From Bradyrhizobium quebecense (lineage in GTDB: Bacteria > Pseudomonadota > Alphaproteobacteria > Rhizobiales > Xanthobacteraceae), in the NCBI RefSeq assembly GCF_013373795.3, contig NZ_CP088022.1, positions 682,001 through 746,000 on the forward strand: a DNA stretch of 64,000 nt. Direction: 5' to 3'. The notes under the pieces were generated by a model. The model was given only the letters and a program-made list of their open reading frames with translations, was not told the origin of the DNA and searched no databases. The position numbers were made by a program, and so were the translations under genes. Shown here in pieces: positions 27,555 to 36,635 of the stretch (position 1 is the first letter of the stretch; each line of letters opens with the position of its first letter).

Positions 27555-28756
27555 TAGTGCCACCCGACCAGCCGTTGATAGGTCATGATCGCGTCAGGTA
27601 GCGACCCCTGCCACCAGATCATTGTTAGCGACACGAAGGCGTAGGTCGAAATTCGCCCCGTCCACAGACTGAGTGCTGTCTGCGACGCCGCATACCGTAC
27701 GCCACTTGCTTTTGCCCTGGCGCGGGCAAATTCACGTCGGATCTGGATTGCAAACAACACGGCGCCCTGGAGTATTCCGAATATCAGGAACCCGATGGTC
27801 GTCCCGTGCCACATCGCCACGAGTACCATGGTCACGACATAGATCGACGCGATCGCGTACATCTGCTTCTCGCGTGGTATGTTGACAAAGACGGCTTTGC
27901 TGAGCGGCGAAAAAACGTAATCCTGGATAACGGAGCCGAGCGACATGTGCCAGCGGCCCCAGAATTCCTGCAAATTACGTGAGGCGAATGGTGCGTTAAA
28001 GTTCTCTACGATCCGGAAACCCATCAGCGCAGATACTCCGATGACGATATCGCAATAGCCGACGAAATCGAGATACAGCAGTGCCAGCGTGGAAATCGCG
28101 CCAATCCAGAGAACGGGAGTTGAGAGGTCATTTGCGTGCGGCATCATTGAAAAGATGCCGAGATCCATGAAGTTGTCGGCAATGACAAACTTTTTGATAA
28201 AACCGTTGAGCACCCGGTTCAGGGCATCGAAGCTTGCTGGCTCAAGCGGCACGGGCTGCTCGGTTGTTTCATTGAACCGATGAAATCGCTCAATCGGGCC
28301 CGCCAGAAGTGTCGGAAAAAAGATCATGTAGTTGAGGAACGTCAGCGGACTCAGCCGGTCGCCGGGAGCGACTTCGAGCACAAACGTGATCGCCCGAAAT
28401 ACGATATAGGAAATGCCGATAAGCTTTACCGGATGGGCATGAAATGGATTGACGGCGCCGAGAAGGTTGGGATCCTTCAACAGAAACAGGGCGGACCAAA
28501 ACAGCGCGACAATAAGAAACGACGTGGCAATCGACCAGAAGCTTGCATTCGCAGCCTTGCTCACGCCCAACAGATAAACGATGGCCAGAAATGCGGCCAG
28601 CAGCGCTAGCTGGTCCCATTCCGTGATGAAGGTTGCGAGGAAATAGAGGCTCAGCAGCAGGACCACGAGCTCGCGCATCAGCCGCGGCGCACATAAGCGG
28701 CAGGCCAGAATCGCCGCAAACGTGATGAGGATGAAGCTGAACGAGTTTAGAGCCAT
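27554..28756 (-). CDS. MBOAT family O-acyltransferase
   Basis: A 400-aa multispanning membrane protein of the DltB/AlgI family. The two diagnostic sites are intact: NLQEFWGRWHMSLGSVI (His270) and LVAMWHGTTIGF (His317, catalytic). It also has the FFPTLLAGPIERFHRF segment. Such proteins move an acyl group from a cytosolic thioester to an acceptor on the outer face. It is first in the core operon. Its stop overlaps the start of the DltX-like microprotein by one base. The protein ends TYQRLVGWH, with no acyl-shuttle hexapeptide, which agrees with the shuttle being on the separate microprotein. Confidence 0.93.
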   Translation of the reverse strand: MALNSFSFILITFAAILACRLCAPRLMRELVVLLLSLYFLATFITEWDQLALLAAFLAIVYLLGVSKAANASFWSIATSFLIVALFWSALFLLKDPNLLGAVNPFHAHPVKLIGISYIVFRAITFVLEVAPGDRLSPLTFLNYMIFFPTLLAGPIERFHRFNETTEQPVPLEPASFDALNRVLNGFIKKFVIADNFMDLGIFSMMPHANDLSTPVLWIGAISTLALLYLDFVGYCDIVIGVSALMGFRIVENFNAPFASRNLQEFWGRWHMSLGSVIQDYVFSPLSKAVFVNIPREKQMYAIASIYVVTMVLVAMWHGTTIGFLIFGILQGAVLFAIQIRREFARARAKASGVRYAASQTALSLWTGRISTYAFVSLTMIWWQGSLPDAIMTYQRLVGWH

Positions 28757-28827
28757 TTTTCTACTGAAAAGACGTTTGCGAGCGGCCTCGCCTCGACGAC
28801 CCTAGCGAAAAGCCGAATGCGGGAAAA

Positions 28828-28872
28828 CGGCCTCAATTCCGTGCTTTCCGGTCGGGATCTGGAATGAGGCCG
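28828..28872 (-). terminator. Candidate terminator upstream of the MBOAT operon
   Basis: An inverted repeat, CGGCCTCAATTCC / GGAATGAGGCCG (12 bp with one bulged base, 20-nt loop). On the minus strand the stem is followed by TTTTCCC. It lies between the end of the deacetylase-like gene (29018) and the MBOAT start (28756), so it would separate the two transcription units. The U-run is short. Confidence 0.5.
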
Positions 28873-29017
28873 ATATCCCCTATTTTATTGGCGGTCAACT
28901 GAGACTGAAGACAGGGCCTATCCTGTCGGCGGCCCCGTGTGCCGGTCGTCCTTGAACTGCGGGCGGCTCAACCCACCGGACCAAACAGGCAAATGGAGTG
29001 AAATTGGCTACTATGGT

Positions 29018-31681
29018 CTAATGCCTGCACTCGTTTATCGCGATGTCGAGTTCCGCTTCGTTTTTGACAACCTCGATTTTACGGCCTTGCTGCGGGAAGC
29101 ACGATAATCCGCTGGAACCGAGCGCGCGGATCGTAAGCTGCTCTTCCCGCCTTCGGTGGTAGAAGAAGTAGTATCCATCCAGGTCTGTTGTGGTGTCGAC
29201 GACTTCGCCGGACGAGGAGGTGAGTTGTACCGGCACCAGGGCCAGCGGAGCGCTTCCGTCGCGCGTGACGCGGCCGGCAATGAGCTTTCCGCCGTCCGGA
29301 GCCTCGCCGTTACCTGAGGGACGCAGCGCCCTGAGGTCGCGAATGTCGATGGCTTCGCCGGGAGCCGCATTAGCCAGCGAGATCCGCACCTCCCGAACCC
29401 GTCCGAGCGGCAATGGCGGCCGCCGCCAGTCTTGCTGGTTTGCCAGTGGCTTTGGCCAGGCGAGACGCGCGACGTCAAGCGTGTGCGTTCGCCACTGGTC
29501 CGGGACCGTCAATGGGGGGACCACCCAGACGCTCGAGCCTTCGTGGTCTGCTGGCGGCTGTGCCGATTCCAGAGCCGTTACAACGCCGCCGTCCTCCATC
29601 AGCATTTCGATTTTCAAAGCGGCATCGGAAGATGCGGCTGAACTACCGGCCGTCGATAAACGTTTCCGGATTGCAAAATGCAAATGACTGGTGTTCCAGA
29701 GATCGAGGTTCCAGGGCTCGAAAACGATCTCGGCGTGCCCCGCAGCATCCGCCTCGAGGCTGACGAAGTCGTTGGCCGGCGTCGCGTCGACAAACTTGCC
29801 GGAGCGGATTTCGACATCGCCGCGGTCATGCAACGCAACTTTTCCGATAATCGGCGTTGGGGCGTTATCGCCGACAATCGTAATCGATGGCTTGCCGGTC
29901 TCATCGGGTGGGTTGCGGGTAAAAGTATCGACGGATTTGCCCCCGACGTCGACCGAAGCCTGCTCTGGATCGCTAACATAGAGTGTAAGCCCATGCAGGT
30001 CGCGCGTTCCTGCCTTCAAATCCGGGACAGTGACATGCGTGACGGGATCTTCCCAAGGCGTGATTTCGACTGAAGATCCGCCCGCGCCGACCTTGAGGTT
30101 GGGCTTAATTCCCGCCTGCATGATCTGGTAGCCAAACCAGGTATTCGCAGGCGGCGACCACGGGCGCCGATCGAGGCTCACGCTTCCGTCAAAATTATAG
30201 ACCTGGTTGGCGAGCTTCCTGATCCACTTCAGTGTTTTAGGTGTGAGCGGTTCTTCCTGCGAGGCCTCAAAATCCGAGCCGCCTGACCCGAAGTGCGTAT
30301 ACCAGAAATGCCTTACTTTCTGCCCCTTGTTGATCAGATAAAGGCTGTCGCTCAACAGTACCGGCAGCGCATCGCCTTGAGAGATATCGCAAGTGGGTGC
30401 GCAATACAGGGAACGGCGATCTTCTTCTGACATTTCCGGCGCGGTCAATCGCATACCGTCCGCAAAAGCTTGGACACTCGAAGGGTCGAAGTTAAGTATT
30501 GATGTTCGTCTAACATCGTAGAGGCCGTTGTAAGTCGTGGTCAAATTCGTAAGGTCGGAAGCTGTGCTATCAGAAACCACGAAGCTATACTGGTCCGTTC
30601 CGCGGGCAGGGAAGTATGACCAGACGGCTCGGACAGAGAGTTCACGGAGCAAGTCGGAGTAATACGCATACGTGTCTATGCGATCGGCCATCGCTTCACG
30701 GTGAACCACTGTTGCGGGGTCGGTAAAGAAGGTGCCAGGCGTTCGTGGGAGATCGAGTGCTGCGCCTTCAATTCCAAACCCTGAGATCAGGGTGTTTCCA
30801 CCGTGCGATGTCGTTATCTGGGGCCGAATATTCCAGCGCTTCAGCCATGGGATTTCGTCCAGCACGATCTGTCGGCTGAAATGATCACGCTCCACCCGGG
30901 TGAGGCTTACGGGACAGCCCCCCGCGCAAGAGGGAGCGATGAAGTCTACCCGATCAATAAGCATTGGATTGATTGCCAGTGGCGTCGATCCGGAATTGGC
31001 GGACGGAACGATGGCTTCGACGATCCATCCGAGTTTGCCGACTCTGACCAGGACCTTTTTTCCCCGGCCGATAGAGCCCGAATTGAAAGACATGCTTTTG
31101 CCCTGGGTATCGTGCAGGGCGATCGTCAAATCGGCTGGCGGCTCTGCGGAAAAATAGAATCGAACACTTTGGGCCTCTTGACCGGAGATAGCGACGGGAA
31201 CCTTGGGTAGTTCTTGACTGGTTCGGACGGCAGACAGCGCAAGGGGGGGATCAATCTGATTTTGTAGTTGTAAAACTCCGTCCTCGCTCCAACCGTGGAA
31301 ATGATCGATGTTACCACGGTGCCATTGGCGGAGTAACAACGCGAAGGTGGGTTCGCTGCCGGCGCCTGAATTGCGTCGATTTAGCCGCCCTGGTCCCAAG
31401 AAAAGTGCTGACGTCAGGGGAGTGCCGCCCTGCGGCCACAGCGAGTCCGATATCGTCAAGCCGAGATCTTCGTTAAAGACCCGATGGATCGCTGCCCCGT
31501 GCCACGGACGCTGCTCATCGACATCGCTGATGAAGCTCACGACGTGGGAAAATGGATACGGAAGCGAACGAACGACAGGATCGGGCTCTGCTGCCTTCGC
31601 CGCGATCGGAAGCAGCGCAATGCAGAGCAAGAGCCGGGTGCTTACCCGAGCGGCGGCTTGGGTTGGTCGCAATGTCCTCAT
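29018..31681 (-). CDS. Large secreted deacetylase-like protein with C-terminal regulatory-like domain (copy B)
   Basis: A protein of 887 aa with a signal peptide (RLLLCIALLPIAAKAAEP), paralogous to the product of the gene at 16335. Shared motifs in the same order are SFISDVDEQRPWHGAAIHR, FNEDLGLTISDSLW, HRGNIDHFHGWSEDG, QITTSHGGNTL, an RHFWYTHFGSGG block and a C-terminal GRVTRDGSAPLALVPVQL ... LDGYYFFYHR domain. The conserved Asp and His residues suggest a metal-dependent carbohydrate deacetylase or lyase, which is inference. I placed the start at ATG 31681 because it gives a proper signal peptide and overlaps the upstream stop by ATGA, exactly as in the other pair. Confidence 0.72.
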   Translation of the reverse strand: MRTLRPTQAAARVSTRLLLCIALLPIAAKAAEPDPVVRSLPYPFSHVVSFISDVDEQRPWHGAAIHRVFNEDLGLTISDSLWPQGGTPLTSALFLGPGRLNRRNSGAGSEPTFALLLRQWHRGNIDHFHGWSEDGVLQLQNQIDPPLALSAVRTSQELPKVPVAISGQEAQSVRFYFSAEPPADLTIALHDTQGKSMSFNSGSIGRGKKVLVRVGKLGWIVEAIVPSANSGSTPLAINPMLIDRVDFIAPSCAGGCPVSLTRVERDHFSRQIVLDEIPWLKRWNIRPQITTSHGGNTLISGFGIEGAALDLPRTPGTFFTDPATVVHREAMADRIDTYAYYSDLLRELSVRAVWSYFPARGTDQYSFVVSDSTASDLTNLTTTYNGLYDVRRTSILNFDPSSVQAFADGMRLTAPEMSEEDRRSLYCAPTCDISQGDALPVLLSDSLYLINKGQKVRHFWYTHFGSGGSDFEASQEEPLTPKTLKWIRKLANQVYNFDGSVSLDRRPWSPPANTWFGYQIMQAGIKPNLKVGAGGSSVEITPWEDPVTHVTVPDLKAGTRDLHGLTLYVSDPEQASVDVGGKSVDTFTRNPPDETGKPSITIVGDNAPTPIIGKVALHDRGDVEIRSGKFVDATPANDFVSLEADAAGHAEIVFEPWNLDLWNTSHLHFAIRKRLSTAGSSAASSDAALKIEMLMEDGGVVTALESAQPPADHEGSSVWVVPPLTVPDQWRTHTLDVARLAWPKPLANQQDWRRPPLPLGRVREVRISLANAAPGEAIDIRDLRALRPSGNGEAPDGGKLIAGRVTRDGSAPLALVPVQLTSSSGEVVDTTTDLDGYYFFYHRRREEQLTIRALGSSGLSCFPQQGRKIEVVKNEAELDIAINECRH

Positions 31682-33855
31682 CTTGAAGCCGCACGCAAGA
31701 TATCCACCAACGGCCCGGTCAACTGCTGAGCCAGCCATTGATGACCGAGCGGCGAATAGTGACCGTCGAATTCGAATGTCAGCAGGTTTGGCATCTCGCC
31801 ATAGGCATCCGAGAAGGTCGGATTTATGCACTGATAGTCGTTTTTCTGGCAGTATTCGGTCACGTCTTTCGCATAGATTTTTGCGCCGGCGGGGACAGTC
31901 CTGCCATCCGCAAGCGTCAATGTCGTCTCACAGCCTTTGCGGCATTGGGCCTGGTCGATGCCGGTGTGGAAGATGAATTTCTGGCCAGGATGATGCTGCT
32001 CGATGTACCTGACTATCTCTGTCCAGTACCGAAAAGCCTCCTTGCCGGGATCGGGCATCACGTCAAAAGGCACACTCAACGTGTAGCCGAACGGAATGCC
32101 CTTGACGTACTCCGGATGGGTTGGCTTGCTCATAAACACCGGATAGACGGGTGATGCCGCACGAAAAGTGAAGGATCCGCTCTTGTCATAGTAGAAGTTC
32201 GGCAAGGCGCTATTTTCCGGATCGAAGCCAAGGCCATCGTGCAGCATTTGCGGGTTGACCTGATAGACCAGACCGGAAGCCATCGACACCAGCGTGTGAT
32301 CGACATTGAACTTAGACGTATAGTCACGAATGCGAGGATAATTCGTACCAAGGTCGCCATTGTCGGCGCCGGCCGAAATTACTTCGACGCACTTCCCGAG
32401 CGCGATGCCGAGCGATTCCTCCAGGATGATATTGAATTTCTCGAAGGCGCGAACCTGAAGCGCGACCATGTCGCTGCCGCCCGTGCTCGCCAGACGAACG
32501 CAATGATCAGGATTGTCGAAAAAACGGTCGCTATCTTGATAGCCGTGATTGTTGGTGAACGTCGTTGAATCGTATTCCTGCACCTGGCTTCCGCCGGGCC
32601 AATATTGACGTGAATGGGGTTCATAGAGAGCGGAGTCTGGCGAAGGCACGCGCGGTCCCACAAATCGCGCTGTCTTTGGATCGGGAGCGTGTCCGTCGCT
32701 ATTGAAGTAGTGTGGTCTCATGTCGATCGAAATATCGTCCCGACCGTAACCCGGCACGAACCACCTTCCGAGAGTCGCGAAGTGCTCCAACTGCGGATAC
32801 CGCACGCGCAGCGAGACCGGTTGCGCGGGATCGATGCCTTTAAAGGCAAAGCCGCCATCGGCCCCGAGCGTTTGTTTGGTCACCCGGCCGGAATCGTCAA
32901 GCAGTTCGATCGGCGTTCCCGGGGGAATATCTGCTCCCGACACGCGCCCCGATAACGTGACGCCAATGGTGGTGGCGGCGGGCATTGGCCGGATCAACGC
33001 CAGACGCTTGAAGCGTACCGTTGTCCCGGCTGCGCCATTTATTTTCACAAACCACTGCTGGATCTGGTCGGGCTGCCCATTGCGAAGCTGCAGCATAAGA
33101 TTTGCCGGCAGTGGAGCAATCACGTTGTTTGCCGACGGATGAGGTTCTCCAATTGAGTTCGCCGCATTCGCTTTTGCGACGATGTCGGCTGGAAGCAACG
33201 GAGGTAGAAGCCCTGTTGGAGCGAGGGTGGGCGGTCCAAGATTGATCGTGTAGGCGCTGGCCTGACCGTCCTTGCCAATAAAGCCAATGGTGAGCTTTCC
33301 CGCGGTGGGAACCGCTGCGAAATCCACCTCCAGATGCGTCGCATCGCGGGCTGGACTAAAATCCGGTGACCAGATGACCCAGGCTTCGTCGTGCGTGATT
33401 TCGAGATCGGCCTCACTGACCCGAATTGCTCCGGTGCGGCGTTCGCGCAGGCTTGCTCCATAGATCTCGAAAAGACCATTCTTGCGATACGGACCGACCC
33501 GGTCGAACAACGCAAACACCGGGGCGCCGACGCCGCGGTAATCGCTGACAAGGGGGGGGCGATCGGAGTTGCTTCCGAAATTTGTCGCCAATGACAGCGA
33601 TTCAAGTGCCTTGATACGCGCGTCAAGAGCCCCGATGCTCGCGATAAGCTGCGCGTTTCCAGCCGGCTGCCCTTCAACGACAGCCGTCTTCTGAGGCGAG
33701 GGCGGCACCATCGCCGGGAGTTTCTGAGCCAACATTCGATCAATGCGAGTGTTGATATACTTTCGTGTCAGCTCATAGCCGCTCGCAACGACGACGCAAC
33801 CCACGACGATCAATATCGTCGTTACAATATTCTTTTTTACCTGGGTCATTTTCAT
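31678..33855 (-). CDS. Membrane-anchored SGNH-hydrolase-like protein (copy B)
   Basis: A 725-aa paralogue of the product at 18953. It has one N-terminal membrane helix (IVTTILIVVGCVVVASGYEL), a short coiled-coil-like part (SIGALDARIKALESLSLA), two beta-rich regions and a C-terminal SGNH-like domain. Its blocks are LASTGGSDMVALQV, SAGADNGDLG and EFDGHYSPLGHQWLAQQL. It keeps the GGS rather than GDS nucleophile turn, like copy A, so this is a lineage feature and not decay. The stop overlaps the start of the deacetylase-like gene by ATGA. It is probably first in its own two-gene transcript. Confidence 0.72.
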   Translation of the reverse strand: MKMTQVKKNIVTTILIVVGCVVVASGYELTRKYINTRIDRMLAQKLPAMVPPSPQKTAVVEGQPAGNAQLIASIGALDARIKALESLSLATNFGSNSDRPPLVSDYRGVGAPVFALFDRVGPYRKNGLFEIYGASLRERRTGAIRVSEADLEITHDEAWVIWSPDFSPARDATHLEVDFAAVPTAGKLTIGFIGKDGQASAYTINLGPPTLAPTGLLPPLLPADIVAKANAANSIGEPHPSANNVIAPLPANLMLQLRNGQPDQIQQWFVKINGAAGTTVRFKRLALIRPMPAATTIGVTLSGRVSGADIPPGTPIELLDDSGRVTKQTLGADGGFAFKGIDPAQPVSLRVRYPQLEHFATLGRWFVPGYGRDDISIDMRPHYFNSDGHAPDPKTARFVGPRVPSPDSALYEPHSRQYWPGGSQVQEYDSTTFTNNHGYQDSDRFFDNPDHCVRLASTGGSDMVALQVRAFEKFNIILEESLGIALGKCVEVISAGADNGDLGTNYPRIRDYTSKFNVDHTLVSMASGLVYQVNPQMLHDGLGFDPENSALPNFYYDKSGSFTFRAASPVYPVFMSKPTHPEYVKGIPFGYTLSVPFDVMPDPGKEAFRYWTEIVRYIEQHHPGQKFIFHTGIDQAQCRKGCETTLTLADGRTVPAGAKIYAKDVTEYCQKNDYQCINPTFSDAYGEMPNLLTFEFDGHYSPLGHQWLAQQLTGPLVDILRAASR

Positions 33856-34442
33856 GGTCGCAGAAAACTATGCCTTCGGCGGTTTCAGTTGGGGCGGCTG
33901 GGTACCGTGATTCGTCTCGCAAATACTGGGCTTCTTGAACGTCGTGTTTCTTTGGGCGCGCCGTTCGGCAAACTGTTCATGTTTTTTGCTAGGGCCGATA
34001 ACTCAACCATAGCATCCGATAGCCGAAGATCACCGGGCGATCCAGTGCTTTGTCCTACATGACAGGGGCACGGTGAACGGAATTGCCCTCAGTGACAGAT
34101 GTTCGGGCTGGCTGCCCTGCAGGCTTACGCACTATCAAATTGCACGAAGGGTCGCGCCGTAAACAGCGGGGCCGCTTTGTCTGCCGATGTTGTTATATGT
34201 ATTGCGCAAATCTGCCAGGAGCCCCTTTGGGTTTTCCCGAGGCCCCAACCCCTACGGCCCAAACGCGCGCCGAAAACTCGCCAGCCGCAGCCGGAATTTT
34301 CTGACCTGACAACCCTGTCAACTTGACGAAGGTCGCGCGTCAACCGTGTCAACCAAGAATCTGAAGTCTGCCGCTGGAGGATTTTGGGGGTGCTCACCGT
34401 TCAGAGGAACAGGGACGCACTTCGTGCTCTCTGTAAGGTCCC
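33856..34442. other. Intergenic stretch at the right edge of the acylation locus
   Basis: Almost 600 bases with no supported gene. It should hold the promoter for the minus-strand pair starting at 33855. A segment near 33917-33975 resembles one at 16136-16200. Base composition returns to the high GC of the backbone at about 34.4 kb. I see no intact second copy of the tRNA-Gln 3' end that would mark an attachment site. Confidence 0.4.
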
Positions 34443-34521
34443 ATGACGTCATCCGCATCAATCGCGTCCTGCCGACGTCGATCCCCTGAGCGCCCTGCTT
34501 GTACCCGAACGTCTCACCGCC

Positions 34522-35334
34522 GTGGTCGATATCGGCGCCAACCCGATCGACGTTCCGCCCTATGTGCCGCTGCTGCAGAAGCGGCTATGCCGGCTGTTCG
34601 GCTTCGAGCCGCAGCCCGGCGCGTTGGCCGAGCTCAATGCCCGCAAGAGCGAGCTCGAAACCTATCTGCCCTATGTCATCGGCAACGGCGAGCAGGCCCG
34701 GCTTCGCGTCTGTGCTGCGCCGGGGATGACCAGCCTGCTGGAGCTTGATCCGGTGATGCTGAAGCACTTTCAGGGCTTCAGCGAGTGGGTCCGCATCATC
34801 GCCGACAGCAAGATCGCGACCCACCGGCTCGATGATATCGGCGAGATCGATGCGCTGGACTATCTCAAGATCGACGTACAGGGCTCGGAGCTTGCGATCT
34901 TCCAGAACGGGCGGCGGCGGCTCGCGGAGGCGGTCGTCGTCCAGACCGAGGTCTCGTTTCTCCCGCTGTACAAGCAGCAGCCGGTGTTCGGCGAGATCGA
35001 CCTCGAGCTGCGCAGCCAGGGCTTCATTCCTCATGCCCTGATGGCGATCAACAAGCGCATGATCTGGCCGATGCGCGGCGTCAATCCCTATGAGGCGTTC
35101 AATCAGCTGCTCGAGGCCGACGCTGTCTATGTCCGCGATTTCACCAAGGCCGATGCGATGAGCTCCGGGCAGCTCAAGCATCTCGCGCTGATCGCCCATC
35201 ACTGCTACGGCTCCTTCGATCTCGCGGCGATCTGCATCCAGCATTTGCTCAACCGCGATGCGATCGTCCCGCAGGCGGGGAGCCGCTATTTCGAGCTCGC
35301 CGCGGCGCACCGCGCCGCCGCCAAGACCGGCTGA
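34522..35334 (+). CDS. FkbM family methyltransferase
   Basis: An SAM-dependent O-methyltransferase of the FkbM type, 270 aa from the GTG at 34522. Motif I is VVDIGANPIDV, followed by CRLFGFEPQPGALAEL (ribose-binding acid), then MTSLLELD, the post-motif DYLKIDVQGSELAIF and VVVQTEVSFLPLY. Such enzymes often methylate sugars of polysaccharides. The same frame is open upstream (DVDPLSALLVPERLTA looks family-like) without an ATG, while an ATG at 34443 is in another frame, so the true start may be lost by a 1-nt shift. The gene lies just outside the acylation island. Confidence 0.82.
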   Translation: MVDIGANPIDVPPYVPLLQKRLCRLFGFEPQPGALAELNARKSELETYLPYVIGNGEQARLRVCAAPGMTSLLELDPVMLKHFQGFSEWVRIIADSKIATHRLDDIGEIDALDYLKIDVQGSELAIFQNGRRRLAEAVVVQTEVSFLPLYKQQPVFGEIDLELRSQGFIPHALMAINKRMIWPMRGVNPYEAFNQLLEADAVYVRDFTKADAMSSGQLKHLALIAHHCYGSFDLAAICIQHLLNRDAIVPQAGSRYFELAAAHRAAAKTG

Positions 35335-35360
35335 GAGGCCGGCTGAGACGGCAAGAAAAC

Positions 35361-35387
35361 AGCCGGGCCCGATCGAGAGCCCCGGCT
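35361..35387 (-). terminator. Rho-independent terminator of the PstS-like gene
   Basis: AGCCGGG / CCCGGCT stem with a 13-nt loop, between convergent genes. On the minus strand the stem is followed by GTTTTCTT. It lies about 60 bases past the stop of the PstS-like gene. Confidence 0.65.
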
Positions 35388-35447
35388 GCTGATGTCTTGC
35401 GTGAAATCGTGATCCGGATCGTCCCGGATCACGATCTCATGTCGGCG

Positions 35448-36635
35448 TTACTTCGCGCCGCCGGTGACGCCCGTGCAGCCGTCGGTCTGCGTGCCCGACG
35501 TGCTGTAGGCCGCGATCGCGCTCGGCAGGCCGCCGGCCGTGCTCGAGATCAGATAGGCATTCAGGATGTTGGTGGTCCACACGCCGTCGAGCTCGTGGAA
35601 GCCGTTGTTGCGGATGACCCGGGCGACATTCGGATCATAGCCGGGGTTGTCGGCGTTCGATGCCGCCGGATTGTAGTTCGGCAGCCCGGTGACCGATCCG
35701 CCGAAGAACCAGGCGAGCCAGTTCTTCACGGCGGGCACCCGCGTTCCGGCGGTGTCGCTGGTGTTGGCGTCGTAGAAGTGCTGGAATTGCTGCGCGCCGT
35801 TGGCGTCGAGCGCGAGGATCAGCGTCGAGGTGTCGTGCCAGTCCGGCACGGTCGCCGAGAAGATCGCGCAGAGCTGGGCGGCCGAGAGCTGGATCGCTCC
35901 GCCGGCCTGGCTGTTCGGCGACAGCGCCGACTGGTTGGTCCAGGTCACGCCCGAGGCGGAATTGGAGGTGTTGACCGCGATCGCAACCGGGACCTCCATG
36001 GCCGGCACCTGGATTGGGGCGCCGACGGCCGAGGTGTTGAAGCTCGCGGACGAGCTGCTCAGGGCGCCGATCAGCAGCGTGCTCTGCCAATTGGTCGACG
36101 GGACGAAATTGCTGAACGAGATGGTGGTCAGGCTTGCAATCGAGCTGGCGAGCGGCGCGTCGCTGGCGCCGTAGTCGAGCCGCGGACAGGGATAGCTCTT
36201 GAAGGCCGCATTGGCGGTGTCGCGGAACGGCGGCTTGGCCGAGGGCTTGCGCACCACGGCCGGCGCGGAGTCCGGGCTGCCGCGGAACAGTTGCCGCGCA
36301 TCGTCGGCGTTGTAGGCGCGCGCGCCGTTGCCGGAGCCGACGGCGGCGAACAATCCCTCGACCGAGGTCGAGACGAGGGTGCAGCTGGTCGGCAGCAGGT
36401 TCGGGCTCGGGGTTGCGGTCGAGAAGCTCGGCGAGAAAGCCTGGCCGTCATTGGCCAGCGTCGCGCCCGCATAGCAGTCGAAGATCTGCCGCAGTGCCAG
36501 CGACGACAGCGTGCTGCCGCCGTGGATGCCGGTTTGGGCCGCAGCCGGTTGCTGGGCTCCGATCATGGCGGCGGCCGACAACACGACCAGCGAGGTCGTG
36601 CCCAGCACGCGTTCGGCGAACGATTTCGTCTTCAT
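35448..36635 (-). CDS. PstS-like extracytoplasmic substrate-binding protein
   Basis: A 395-aa exported protein with a signal peptide (LGTTSLVVLSAAAMIGAQQPAAAQ) and a PBP-like domain. PstS-type features are IQVPAMEVPVAIAVNTSNS, then SAAQLCAIFSATVPDWHD, where PstS has the motif for phosphate-pocket loops. Long Ser/Thr-rich loops and an extended N-terminal half make it unlike the canonical transporter subunit, and no pst transport genes lie nearby. So it may be a free phosphate- or polymer-binding protein. ATG 36635 has GGGAAGG upstream, which decides the start over the longer frame to 36827. Confidence 0.72.
   Translation of the reverse strand: MKTKSFAERVLGTTSLVVLSAAAMIGAQQPAAAQTGIHGGSTLSSLALRQIFDCYAGATLANDGQAFSPSFSTATPSPNLLPTSCTLVSTSVEGLFAAVGSGNGARAYNADDARQLFRGSPDSAPAVVRKPSAKPPFRDTANAAFKSYPCPRLDYGASDAPLASSIASLTTISFSNFVPSTNWQSTLLIGALSSSSASFNTSAVGAPIQVPAMEVPVAIAVNTSNSASGVTWTNQSALSPNSQAGGAIQLSAAQLCAIFSATVPDWHDTSTLILALDANGAQQFQHFYDANTSDTAGTRVPAVKNWLAWFFGGSVTGLPNYNPAASNADNPGYDPNVARVIRNNGFHELDGVWTTNILNAYLISSTAGGLPSAIAAYSTSGTQTDGCTGVTGGAK

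Noticed and set aside
33880..33920. A TTGGGGCGG match to the tRNA-Gln 5' end near the island's right edge
   Set aside because: Only nine bases match, and they come from the 5' rather than the 3' part of the tRNA, so it is not a credible attachment site.
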